Assembly: GCA_036278835.1 (NCBI GenBank)
Contig: DASUKH010000317.1
Location: 1-11,961, forward strand
Origin: DATARH01 sp036278835
Lineage (GTDB): Bacteria; Pseudomonadota; Alphaproteobacteria; ATCC43930; CGMCC-115725
Length of the DNA stretch: 11,961 nucleotides
Reading direction: 5' to 3'
Below the pieces are notes generated by a model. The model ran no database searches, had not been told where the DNA came from, and was given only the letters and a program-made list of their open reading frames with translations. This document shows positions 1-5,583 of this stretch, one piece after another (within the stretch, counting starts at the first letter, position 1; each line of letters begins with the position of its first letter). The position numbers were made by a program, and so were the translations under genes.

Positions 1-1
1 G

Positions 2-1081
2 CAAACCTGGCTGATGACTGTCGCCGCCGTGGGCGCCGTTGTCTTTGCCCTCGCATCGAGCGACACCCAATTGCTGATCGGCCGCGCCCTGATCGGCATC
101 GGCGTCGCCGGCGGCCTGATGGCGGGGCTGAAGGCGAACGCCCTCTGGGTGTCGCATCGATACCTGCCGTTCGCCAACGGCGGCATCGTGACGTTCGGCG
201 GGATCGGCGCGATGGTCTCGACGCTGCCGGTCGCCTTTGTCGATGAAGATGTCGGCTGGCGGGCGACGTTTCTGATCCTCGCGGTACTGTCGCTGGCGGT
301 CGCGGCCGCGGTGTTCGTCTGCCTGCCCCGGCCGCCGGCAAACCGCAATCCGTGGCGGCACGGCGCGGCGCGCGGCCTCGTCGAGGTGGTCGCCGACCGC
401 TGGTTTCTGGCGCTTGCCCCGCTTTCCGCGTCGGTGATCGGCAGCGCATTTGCCATTCAGGGGCTATGGGCCTCGCGCTGGCTGGTCGATGTCAATCATT
501 TCGAATCCGGCACGGTACTCGACGAGCTTCTTGTCATGGCAATCGGCCTGACGCTCGGCGGCTTCGCGATCGGCGCGGCGACGACCTGGCTCGGGCGGCT
601 GGGCGTCTCGGAGAGCGAGGTCTTCGCCGGGTTCTGTCTCGTTTTTGTCGGATTACAGAGCACCCTGCTGCTCGGCGTCGCGCTGCCGGTGGCGCTGCTC
701 TGGGGATTGCTGGGCGCGGCCGGCGCCATCAATGTGCTGAGCTATTCGATCCTCGACACAATGTTCCCGGCCACCATGGTGGGGCGGGCGAACAGCGCGC
801 TCAACGTTTTGCACCTGGGCGCCGCCTGGGCGATCCAGGCCGGGATGGGCCTGATCATCGCCCGATGGACGGCCGACCGGGCGGGACATTACCCGCTCGC
901 GGCATACCAAGCCGGCTTTGCCTTTCCGATCGTGCTGCAGATGGCCGGGCTGTTCTGGTTTCTCACCGCGAGCCGGCGCGCCCGCCGGGCCCTGCTCACC
1001 CACACCCCCACCGCGAGCGCCGCCGCAAAGCCGGATGATGCGGAACCCGCCATACGCGCCGACATCCGTAGGATGGGCTGA
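2..1081 (+). CDS. MFS transporter, 5' end outside window
   Basis: The reading frame is open from base 2 (Gln-Thr-Trp-Leu-Met...), so the ATG at 14 is internal and the N-terminus lies upstream of the window. About 359 residues are visible, mostly hydrophobic helices joined by short charged loops, as in the Major Facilitator Superfamily of inner-membrane secondary transporters. Near the start, GRALIGIGVAGG followed by a Gly/Ala-rich segment resembles MFS helix 4 with its upstream Arg. The visible part seems to hold roughly nine or ten membrane segments with a cytosolic central loop (PRPPANRNPWRHG). The substrate cannot be named. The C-terminal tail is hydrophilic, and its last residues (RRMG, stop) are encoded by a dispersed repeat that starts at 1068, so the original end may have been replaced. 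It converges on the HACL gene. A link to 2-hydroxy acid uptake is possible only by position. Confidence 0.85.
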   Translation, partial: QTWLMTVAAVGAVVFALASSDTQLLIGRALIGIGVAGGLMAGLKANALWVSHRYLPFANGGIVTFGGIGAMVSTLPVAFVDEDVGWRATFLILAVLSLAVAAAVFVCLPRPPANRNPWRHGAARGLVEVVADRWFLALAPLSASVIGSAFAIQGLWASRWLVDVNHFESGTVLDELLVMAIGLTLGGFAIGAATTWLGRLGVSESEVFAGFCLVFVGLQSTLLLGVALPVALLWGLLGAAGAINVLSYSILDTMFPATMVGRANSALNVLHLGAAWAIQAGMGLIIARWTADRAGHYPLAAYQAGFAFPIVLQMAGLFWFLTASRRARRALLTHTPTASAAAKPDDAEPAIRADIRRMG

Positions 1082-1154
1082 GCCCGCGAAGCCCATCGCT
1101 GCCGGACGATACTCGCCCAAATCGATGAGCTTCGCTCCGCTCAGCCCATCCTAC
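1068..1154. repeat. Pair of inverted ~31-nt repeats, perfect 16-bp arms
   Basis: GTAGGATGGGCTGAGC at 1068-1083 is matched by its exact reverse complement at 1139-1154. The similarity extends inward: copy A (1068-1098, plus strand) and copy B (1154 back to 1123, minus strand) share the 16-mer, then GCGAAG, then a C/T CATCG end. This makes two facing copies of one ~31-nt unit with a 24-nt spacer. The stop codon of the MFS gene (1079-1081) lies inside copy A. The block sits between two convergent genes, where a hairpin transcript could act as a bidirectional transcription barrier, but no T-run follows. Similar GGATGGG...CCCATC units are widely dispersed in proteobacterial genomes (recalled, not checked). 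Confidence 0.8.
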
Positions 1155-1159
1155 ATTTG

Positions 1160-1175
1160 CTCCCCAAGCGGGGAG
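1160..1175. terminator. Small GC hairpin in convergent intergenic region
   Basis: CTCCCC (1160-1165), loop AAGC, GGGGAG (1170-1175) form a perfect 6-bp stem with a tetraloop. It lies between the MFS stop and the HACL stop, next to two other repeat units. No clear U-tract follows on either strand, so a terminator role is only a guess. It may instead be part of the GC-rich palindromic repeat family. Confidence 0.35.
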
Positions 1176-1186
1176 GATCGATTGGG

Positions 1187-1227
1187 AAAGCCCTCCCCCG
1201 CGAGGGGGGGTGGGTTGGGAGGGGGTC
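1187..1227 (-). repeat. GC-rich palindromic repeat, copy 1
   Basis: Read on the minus strand, this starts GACCCCCTCCCAACCCACC and ends GCGGGGGAGGGCTTT. It is the same type of unit as those at 2996-3040, 7218-7262 and 9144-9194: C-rich arm, GCG-containing centre, G-rich arm. The core CCCCC (1195-1199), GCGA, GGGGG (1204-1208) is a stem with a GNRA-type loop. Its first bases overlap the TGA stop of the HACL gene (1226-1228), so the element abuts or trims that gene's 3' end. Confidence 0.7.
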
Positions 1228-2884
1228 AGCTGTGCCAGCGGAACTCCTGCGCCTTGCGCTGCGAGCCTTGGCTGAGCTTGACGTTGACGACGGCGGGCCC
1301 CGGGAAGTTCATCGCCTCGTCGAGGGCGCCGCGCAGGTCCTTCGGGTTCTCGACATAGGCGCCGTAGCCGCCGAACGCCTGCATCATTTTGTCGTAGCGG
1401 GCGCCGTAGATCAGCGTGTTGGGCCGCATGTTGAGCATCGGGTTCGACGGGATCTCCGGCATGCCCGGCCCGATGCCGCCGTTGTTGAGGATGACGATCT
1501 TGGCCGGCATCCCATAGCGGCACAGGGTTTCCATCTCCATCCCGGAGAAGCCGATCGCGGAGTCGCCCGAGACGTGCACGACCGGCCGGTCGGGGTGTAC
1601 GACGCAGGCGGCGACGACGATGCCGAGACCGACGCCCATCGTCCCGTAGCTCCCGGCGTTCATGTAGGAGCGCGGGTTTTCGAGCGGCATCATCGTGCCG
1701 CCGATGTCCATCGTGCCGGCGCCCTCGCTGCACAGAACCACGTTCTTCGGCAGCCATTCGCGGATGTCGCGGAACAGGCGATAGTAGCCGCCCGGCGCCG
1801 AGTCGTCGTCGATCTGCGGCCGGATCATCTCGGCATTGTCAGCCGACTTCTTGGAGATCGCCTGGCGCCACGGCGAGCCTTGCGGATGGAACCACTGGCG
1901 GCCGGAGAGCGCGGCATTGATCTGCTGCATGATCGCCTTGCCGTCGCCGAGCAGGCACACCTCGGCCGGCTTGTTCTGGTGCATCGCCTCGGGGCTGATG
2001 TCCAGCTGGATGACCCGGACATTCGGGTTGTAGCGCGGCGGCAGACCGAAATGCAGGATCCAGTTGAAGCGGGCGCCCATCAGGAAGACGACGTCGGCCT
2101 GCTGCAGAGCCAGGGTACGCGCGGCGCCGGCCGAAAGCGGGTGATCGTCGGGCATGATGCCCTTGCCCTTCGGGGTGCGCACGAACGGGATCTGGGCGCG
2201 CTCCATGAACTTGCGCACCTCTTCGGTGGCGCCGGAAGTCGCCATGCCCTGGCCGATCAGCGCCAGCGGCCGCTCGGCCGATTGCAGCACGTCGAGCGCC
2301 TTCTCGATGTCCATGGGCATCGCCTGCGTGCGCGGCGGCTCAGGGCATTTCTGCACCTGGACCACCTGGTCCTCGTCGCACGAGCCGGTGATCAAATCGT
2401 CGGCGATGTCGAGGTAGGCCGAACCGGGGCGGCCGTAGGTCGATTGGCGCACCGCCATCTCGACATAGAACGGGATGCGGTTGACGTGCTCGATCGCGTG
2501 CGCCCACTTGGAGACCGGGGTCGCCGCCAACACCTGTCGCTCTTCCTGGAAGGCGCCCATGCCGTTGCGGTAGGTCTCCGACGCGCCGCCGACCAGGATC
2601 ATCGGCCAGCAATTCTGCTGGGCGTTGGCGAGGCCGGCCATGCCGTGAATGACTCCGGGCCCGGTCACCACGATGCACGAGCCGGGGCGGCCGGTCAGAA
2701 AGCCGACGGCGCCTGCCGCGTAGGAGGCGGCCTGCTCGTTGCGCATGCCGATATAGGGAAGGCCGACCTTCTGCGCGGCCTCGGCGATCGGGCCGACGGG
2801 GAACCCGACGACGCCGAACATGTACGGGACGCCTTGCTCCTTGAGGCTTTTCGCCAACAAGTCGGCGCCTTTGATCTCAGCCAT
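1226..2884 (-). CDS. 2-hydroxyacyl-CoA lyase (ThDP-dependent)
   Basis: A 552-residue thiamine-diphosphate enzyme of the oxalyl-CoA decarboxylase/HACL family. Known HACLs cleave 2-hydroxyacyl-CoA to formyl-CoA plus an aldehyde or ketone. Visible features: the ThDP-activating Glu50 in GMRNEQAA; Phe112-Gln113 in GAFQEE, where oxalyl-CoA decarboxylase has Tyr-Glu; ARFNWILHFGLPPRYNP, close to human HACL1; SEGAGTMDIG with Gly390; and the ThDP/Mg motif from GDS (440-442) to NNGG (467-470). The C-terminus RKAQEFRWHS resembles the active-site lid of HACL1. I chose the ATG at 2884 because family members begin near MAEIKGADLL and GGAGAG lies upstream; the open frame to 2983 is too long. The gene lies 171 nt downstream of the 2-hydroxy acid oxidase gene on the same strand, so an operon is plausible. 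Automatic pipelines may call it oxalyl-CoA decarboxylase or acetolactate synthase. The family is certain; the substrate is unknown. Confidence 0.9.
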   Translation of the reverse strand: MAEIKGADLLAKSLKEQGVPYMFGVVGFPVGPIAEAAQKVGLPYIGMRNEQAASYAAGAVGFLTGRPGSCIVVTGPGVIHGMAGLANAQQNCWPMILVGGASETYRNGMGAFQEERQVLAATPVSKWAHAIEHVNRIPFYVEMAVRQSTYGRPGSAYLDIADDLITGSCDEDQVVQVQKCPEPPRTQAMPMDIEKALDVLQSAERPLALIGQGMATSGATEEVRKFMERAQIPFVRTPKGKGIMPDDHPLSAGAARTLALQQADVVFLMGARFNWILHFGLPPRYNPNVRVIQLDISPEAMHQNKPAEVCLLGDGKAIMQQINAALSGRQWFHPQGSPWRQAISKKSADNAEMIRPQIDDDSAPGGYYRLFRDIREWLPKNVVLCSEGAGTMDIGGTMMPLENPRSYMNAGSYGTMGVGLGIVVAACVVHPDRPVVHVSGDSAIGFSGMEMETLCRYGMPAKIVILNNGGIGPGMPEIPSNPMLNMRPNTLIYGARYDKMMQAFGGYGAYVENPKDLRGALDEAMNFPGPAVVNVKLSQGSQRKAQEFRWHS

Positions 2885-3055
2885 TACGTCTCTCCTGCAG
2901 TCAAAACGAAGGGGGCCCGGTCGTTGTGCCGTCTTCCGGGCGAAGCTTACGCATTTCTCCGGGGCCGGCAAAGGAATCCGCATGCCGTTCGGGAAAGCCC
3001 CTCACCCTATCCCTTCCCCCGCTTGCGGGGAGAGGGGCCTTGCGGGGGAACAAAA
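2885..3055. other. Intergenic spacer between HACL and oxidase genes
   Basis: This 171-nt gap holds the HACL ribosome-binding site (GGAGAG, about 5 nt before the ATG on the minus strand) and a GC-rich palindromic repeat. I see no convincing promoter. The two genes could be co-transcribed, with the repeat hairpin acting as an mRNA processing or stability element. Confidence 0.5.
2996..3040 (+). repeat. GC-rich palindromic repeat, copy 2
   Basis: On the plus strand it contains CCCCTCACCCTATCCC, then CCCCGC (3017-3022), TT, GCGGGG (3025-3030), then AGAGGGG. The stem is perfect for 6 bp and imperfect beyond that. The pattern matches the other copies in the window. It lies about 16 nt past the stop codon of the FMN oxidase gene, inside the gap between the oxidase and HACL genes. 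Confidence 0.7.
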
Positions 3056-4156
3056 TCAATACTTCTCGATCGGCAGATCGAGATGCGGGAACGGGCTGTG
3101 GACGTGCGATTGCACCGCCGGCTGCGCCGCGCGGATGTAGCTGCGGTCGAGTTCGCCGTAGCTGTTGACACCGAGCAAGGACAGGCAGATGCGGACCTCG
3201 TCCTCGAGGATTTCAAAGAGCCGCACCACGCCGGGACCGCCCGCCGCGGCCAAGCCGTACACGTAAAGCCGGCCGACCACGACGCAGTCGGCGCCGAGGA
3301 TGATCGCCTTGACGACATCGGTGCCGCGGGTGATCGAGCCGTCCAGCCATACCTTGGCCCGCCCGCCGACCGCCTCGACCACTTCCGGCAGAACCGCGGC
3401 CGAGCCGATCCCCTGGTCGAGCTGGCGGCCGCCGTGGTTCGAGACATAAACGCAATCGACCCCATGATCGACCGCGATCTTTGCGTCTTCGGCGGTGGCG
3501 ATGCCCTTGATGACGACCGGAATTTTCGACAGCCGCTTGATCCGCTCTATGTCGCGCCAGTTGAATTGCGCCTGATAGATGCGGGCGTCGTCCACCCGCA
3601 CCCGGCGGCGCTCGTGGCGCTTGGCGATGTCGCGCTCGCGCCGACTGTAGCTGTCGGTATCGACGGTCAGGCAGAAGGCGTTGTAGCCGTTGTCCATCGC
3701 CCGCCGCACGTGGTCGTCGACCCAGCCGGCGTCGCCCCGGACATAGAGCTGAAAGACGCGGAACCCGTCACCGGCGGCCTTGGCGGTCGCCTCCATCCCC
3801 GGCTCCGACACCGACGACAGGATCATGCCGTTGCCAAAGCGGGCGGTCGCGGCCGCGACGGTGCCGCCGCCGCCCGGCTCGAACACCTGCAAGGCGCCAA
3901 CCGGCGCGCACAGCACCGGCAGGCGCAGCTTGCGGCCGAATACCTCGCGCGAGCAATCGACCTTCGACACGTCGCGCAAAACCCGCGGACGGAAGCCGAT
4001 CGAATCGAGCGCCATGCGATTGCGCGCCAGCGTCGACTCGGTCTCCGAGGCGCCGATCAGGTAGTCCCAGTGGTTGCGGTTGAGGTTGGTGCGCGCCGCC
4101 TTGACGAATTCGTGCAGGTTCTGGAAGCGGTAATTCAGGTTGTCGTCGTCTGACAT
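3056..4156 (-). CDS. FMN-dependent 2-hydroxy acid oxidase/dehydrogenase
   Basis: A 366-residue TIM-barrel flavoprotein of the glycolate oxidase / LldD family, oxidising an L-2-hydroxy acid to the 2-oxo acid with FMN. Family active-site residues are in place, by comparison with spinach glycolate oxidase: Tyr32 (Y24), Tyr138 in FQLYVRGD (Y129), Asp166 in LTVDTDS (D157), Lys217 in VIKGIATAED (K230), His241 and Arg244 in SNHGGRQLD (H254, R257). The K-H-R spacing is identical. The segment between Asp166 and Lys217 is about 22 residues shorter than in glycolate oxidase (the mobile loop-4 region). The substrate-gating Trp108 of glycolate oxidase is Val116 here, suggesting a roomier pocket. I start at 4156 (MSDDDNLNYRF): GGAGGAG lies upstream, and the open frame to 4330 is Arg-rich non-family sequence. 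It is upstream of the HACL gene. The electron acceptor (oxygen or quinone) and substrate cannot be read from sequence. Confidence 0.92.
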   Translation of the reverse strand: MSDDDNLNYRFQNLHEFVKAARTNLNRNHWDYLIGASETESTLARNRMALDSIGFRPRVLRDVSKVDCSREVFGRKLRLPVLCAPVGALQVFEPGGGGTVAAATARFGNGMILSSVSEPGMEATAKAAGDGFRVFQLYVRGDAGWVDDHVRRAMDNGYNAFCLTVDTDSYSRRERDIAKRHERRRVRVDDARIYQAQFNWRDIERIKRLSKIPVVIKGIATAEDAKIAVDHGVDCVYVSNHGGRQLDQGIGSAAVLPEVVEAVGGRAKVWLDGSITRGTDVVKAIILGADCVVVGRLYVYGLAAAGGPGVVRLFEILEDEVRICLSLLGVNSYGELDRSYIRAAQPAVQSHVHSPFPHLDLPIEKY

Positions 4157-4254
4157 CGGTGCGCCCTCTCCTCCCTCCGGCAAAAGCGGGCGGCACCCTA
4201 GCCGAGCGCCGCCCCGCCAGCAACGCCGCCCTGCCCTCGCCTTGCGCATTGATG

Positions 4255-4270
4255 CCGCGCATTTTCGCGG
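4255..4270. other. Small hairpin in the gap upstream of the oxidase gene
   Basis: CCGCG (4255-4259), loop CATTTT, CGCGG (4266-4270). It lies in the 202-bp gap between the end of the 55-residue ORF and the oxidase start, so it could be a weak terminator for the DUF1127 unit or a 5'-UTR element of the oxidase mRNA. Apart from the oxidase ribosome-binding site, nothing else in 4157-4358 is recognisable. Confidence 0.2.
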
Positions 4271-4358
4271 CTGTCGCGGCGTGGTCAGGTGCCCAGCCTG
4301 CCGCGCGCGCGACCGCGAACCGGGCCTCACGGCTGATCGTCTGCGCCGGCAGCCCGTC

Positions 4359-4526
4359 TCAGGGAAAAGGGTAGTGGAAGAATTCGGGTGCGGTGTCGGG
4401 GGCCGCCATTACGATGCGATGCAGGAATCGGCCGAATCTGGCGCGGCAGCGGCAGAGAATGCTTTTTTGTGTTGGTGCCGGGATCGCCGGCAGGTCGGTC
4501 CGGCGTATTGCAATAGCACTCATCAT
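4359..4526 (-). CDS. Small ORF (55 aa) translationally coupled to the DUF1127 gene
   Basis: The ORF begins with two ATG codons, at 4526 and 4523. The first overlaps the TGA of the DUF1127 gene as ATGA, and GGAGGG lies 3-4 nt upstream, so coupled translation is likely. The product has a basic middle (LCRCRARFGRFLHR) and an aromatic, proline-bearing C-terminus (PEFFHYPFP). No membrane helix or signal peptide is evident. I do not recognise a family. The overlap and ribosome-binding site support a real gene, but it is short in a GC-rich region where open frames arise easily. If it is not a gene, 4157-4522 is a 366-nt stretch without other recognisable content. Confidence 0.5.
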   Translation of the reverse strand: MMSAIAIRRTDLPAIPAPTQKSILCRCRARFGRFLHRIVMAAPDTAPEFFHYPFP

Positions 4527-4759
4527 TCCCTCCAGAACGGTTTGTTGATCAGGAACTCGGCCTCGCCGCGGCTCAGCCCGATGTCGCCGAGCATGCGGTT
4601 GCCGAGCCGCACCAGCGCCAGAAGCTGCCGCCGCTCCCGGCGGCGTTGTCGCCACACCCGCAGAGTTGCAGCGAGCCGCGGGCCGCCATCGTTCGGCGCT
4701 GCCCGAGCCGGCGTTCTGCCGCAATTGACGACGGGTTCTCCGAGGAGTGTGGTTCGCAT
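4523..4759 (-). CDS. DUF1127 domain-containing small basic protein
   Basis: This 78-residue protein has a C-terminal DUF1127 (YjiS-like) domain at about residues 33-76. The pattern is Trp-Arg-Gln followed by an Arg-rich run, then LLALVRLGNRMLGDIGLSR, then a tail ending KPFWRE. The LxDIGLxR and PFWR motifs are typical of the family. DUF1127 proteins are abundant in Alphaproteobacteria; some are reported to bind RNA or to influence small-RNA turnover and phosphate or stress physiology. The ATG at 4759 has GGGAGG about 7 nt upstream. The first ~30 residues are not part of the domain. It heads a two-gene unit with the 55-residue ORF and is divergent from the ArsR-type gene, with which it shares a 107-bp regulatory region. 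Function in this organism is unknown. Confidence 0.82.
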   Translation of the reverse strand: MRTTLLGEPVVNCGRTPARAAPNDGGPRLAATLRVWRQRRRERRQLLALVRLGNRMLGDIGLSRGEAEFLINKPFWRE

Positions 4760-4773
4760 CCGTGCCTCCCGCC

Positions 4774-4810
4774 TTCGCGACTGCGAAAATGTGCAGCGGG
4801 AACTGCGAAA
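4774..4810. promoter_or_regulatory. Candidate operator: direct repeat ACTGCGAAA in divergent promoter region
   Basis: ACTGCGAAA occurs at 4780-4788 and again at 4802-4810, with start points 22 bp apart, about two helical turns. The left copy is part of a dyad, TTCGC (4774-4778), GACT, GCGAA (4783-4787). The site lies between the DUF1127 start (4759) and the ArsR-type start (4867), so a dimeric regulator bound here could control both genes. No clear -35/-10 pair is visible. Binding by the adjacent ArsR-type protein is only an inference. Confidence 0.35.
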
Positions 4811-4866
4811 TCACGCGCAATCGCTACGTTCGAGACCGAAGCGTCGGGCGGCTTTTCCGGGGTAGA

Positions 4867-5583
4867 ATGCCCGGCATGAGCGTTCTTACGGTTGATCTGG
4901 CGGAAGTTGGCGCGTTGATCGGCGACCCCGCCCGCGCGAACATGCTGTCGGCGTTGATGGACGGTCGTGCGCTGACCGCGACCGAACTGGCCTATGTCGC
5001 GGGCGTGGCACCGCAGACCGCCAGCGGTCATCTCGGCAAGCTTGCCGAGGCCAATCTGCTGGCGGTGGAAAAGCAGGGCCGCCACCGCTATTACCGGCTC
5101 GCCTCGCCGATCGTCGTTCGGATGCTGGAGGGCATACTGGCGGTCGCCGCGGCGCAGTTGCCGCCGCGCCGCGTCCCTCGCTCGCCCGTTGAGGAGAGCA
5201 TGCGCACCGCCCGGACCTGTTACGACCATATCGCGGGGCGGCTCGGGGTGGGGATGGCCGACGCGTTGATCGGGCGCGGTCATATCGTGCTGGAGGAAGA
5301 TGGCGGCGAGGTCACCGAGACCGGTTCTGAGTTTTTCGTCGGCTTCGGCGTCGAACTGGCCGGAGCGCGAGGATACCAGCGGGCCTTCTGCCGCACGTGC
5401 CTGGACTGGAGCGAGCGACGGCCGCACATTGCCGGTGCCGTGGGAGCCGCGCTGCTGCGGCGCTGCCTCGATCTGTGTTGGGTTCAGCGCCGGCGCGACA
5501 GCCGGGCACTGACGATCACCGAGGCCGGGCGGCGCGGCTTCGCGGATACGTTCGACGTTCGGTTTTTCGAGGGCTACCGCTGA
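4867..5583 (+). CDS. ArsR-family winged-helix transcriptional regulator
   Basis: This 238-residue protein (235 from the alternative ATG at 4876) has an N-terminal winged-helix DNA-binding domain at about residues 8-75 (numbering from 4876). IGDPARANMLSALMDGRALT, TELAYVAGVAPQTASGHLGK and LLAVEKQGRHRYYRL match the ArsR/SmtB helix-turn-helix and wing. The C-terminal half, about 140 residues, is longer than in minimal ArsR proteins. It carries FCRTCLDWSERRPHIAGA with Cys172 and Cys175 and a further pair in RRCLDLCW, a pattern I associate with an ArsR subgroup of uncharacterised ligand. The classical arsenic metal-box motif is not visible. GGGG lies 4 nt before the 4867 ATG and 13 nt before the 4876 ATG, so the start is ambiguous. 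Divergent transcription from the DUF1127 gene suggests local or autoregulation. The last 10 bp overlap the 3' end of holA. Confidence 0.85.
   Translation: MPGMSVLTVDLAEVGALIGDPARANMLSALMDGRALTATELAYVAGVAPQTASGHLGKLAEANLLAVEKQGRHRYYRLASPIVVRMLEGILAVAAAQLPPRRVPRSPVEESMRTARTCYDHIAGRLGVGMADALIGRGHIVLEEDGGEVTETGSEFFVGFGVELAGARGYQRAFCRTCLDWSERRPHIAGAVGAALLRRCLDLCWVQRRRDSRALTITEAGRRGFADTFDVRFFEGYR

Noticed and set aside
1068..1230. CRISPR-like or IS-end interpretation of the convergent repeat block
   Set aside because: There are only two inverted units and one different palindrome, with no regular spacers, no transposase and no target duplication that I can see.
1226..2884. An oxalate-degradation (oxc/frc) locus
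   Set aside because: No formyl-CoA transferase gene is present, and the active-site residues favour HACL over oxalyl-CoA decarboxylase.
2885..2983. Upstream extension of HACL to the ATG at 2983 (33 extra residues)
   Set aside because: The extension is Arg/Pro-rich, unlike the family N-terminus, while the ATG at 2884 has a good ribosome-binding site and a family-like start.
1157..4153. A 998-codon open frame on the plus strand opposite the HACL and oxidase genes
   Set aside because: It is antisense to two clear enzyme genes, is rich in Arg/Ala/His/Asp as expected from the complement of GC-rich codons, and has no family motif. Codon bias of the minus-strand genes explains the absence of stops.
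4157..4330. Upstream extension of the FMN oxidase to 4330
   Set aside because: The 58 added residues are Arg/Gly-rich with no family match. The ATG at 4156 has GGAGGAG upstream and a normal N-terminus.
4140..4865. 241-codon plus-strand frame over the DUF1127 region
   Set aside because: It is low-complexity Arg/Ser/Pro sequence antisense to the DUF1127 gene and its partner ORF, without motifs or a credible start.
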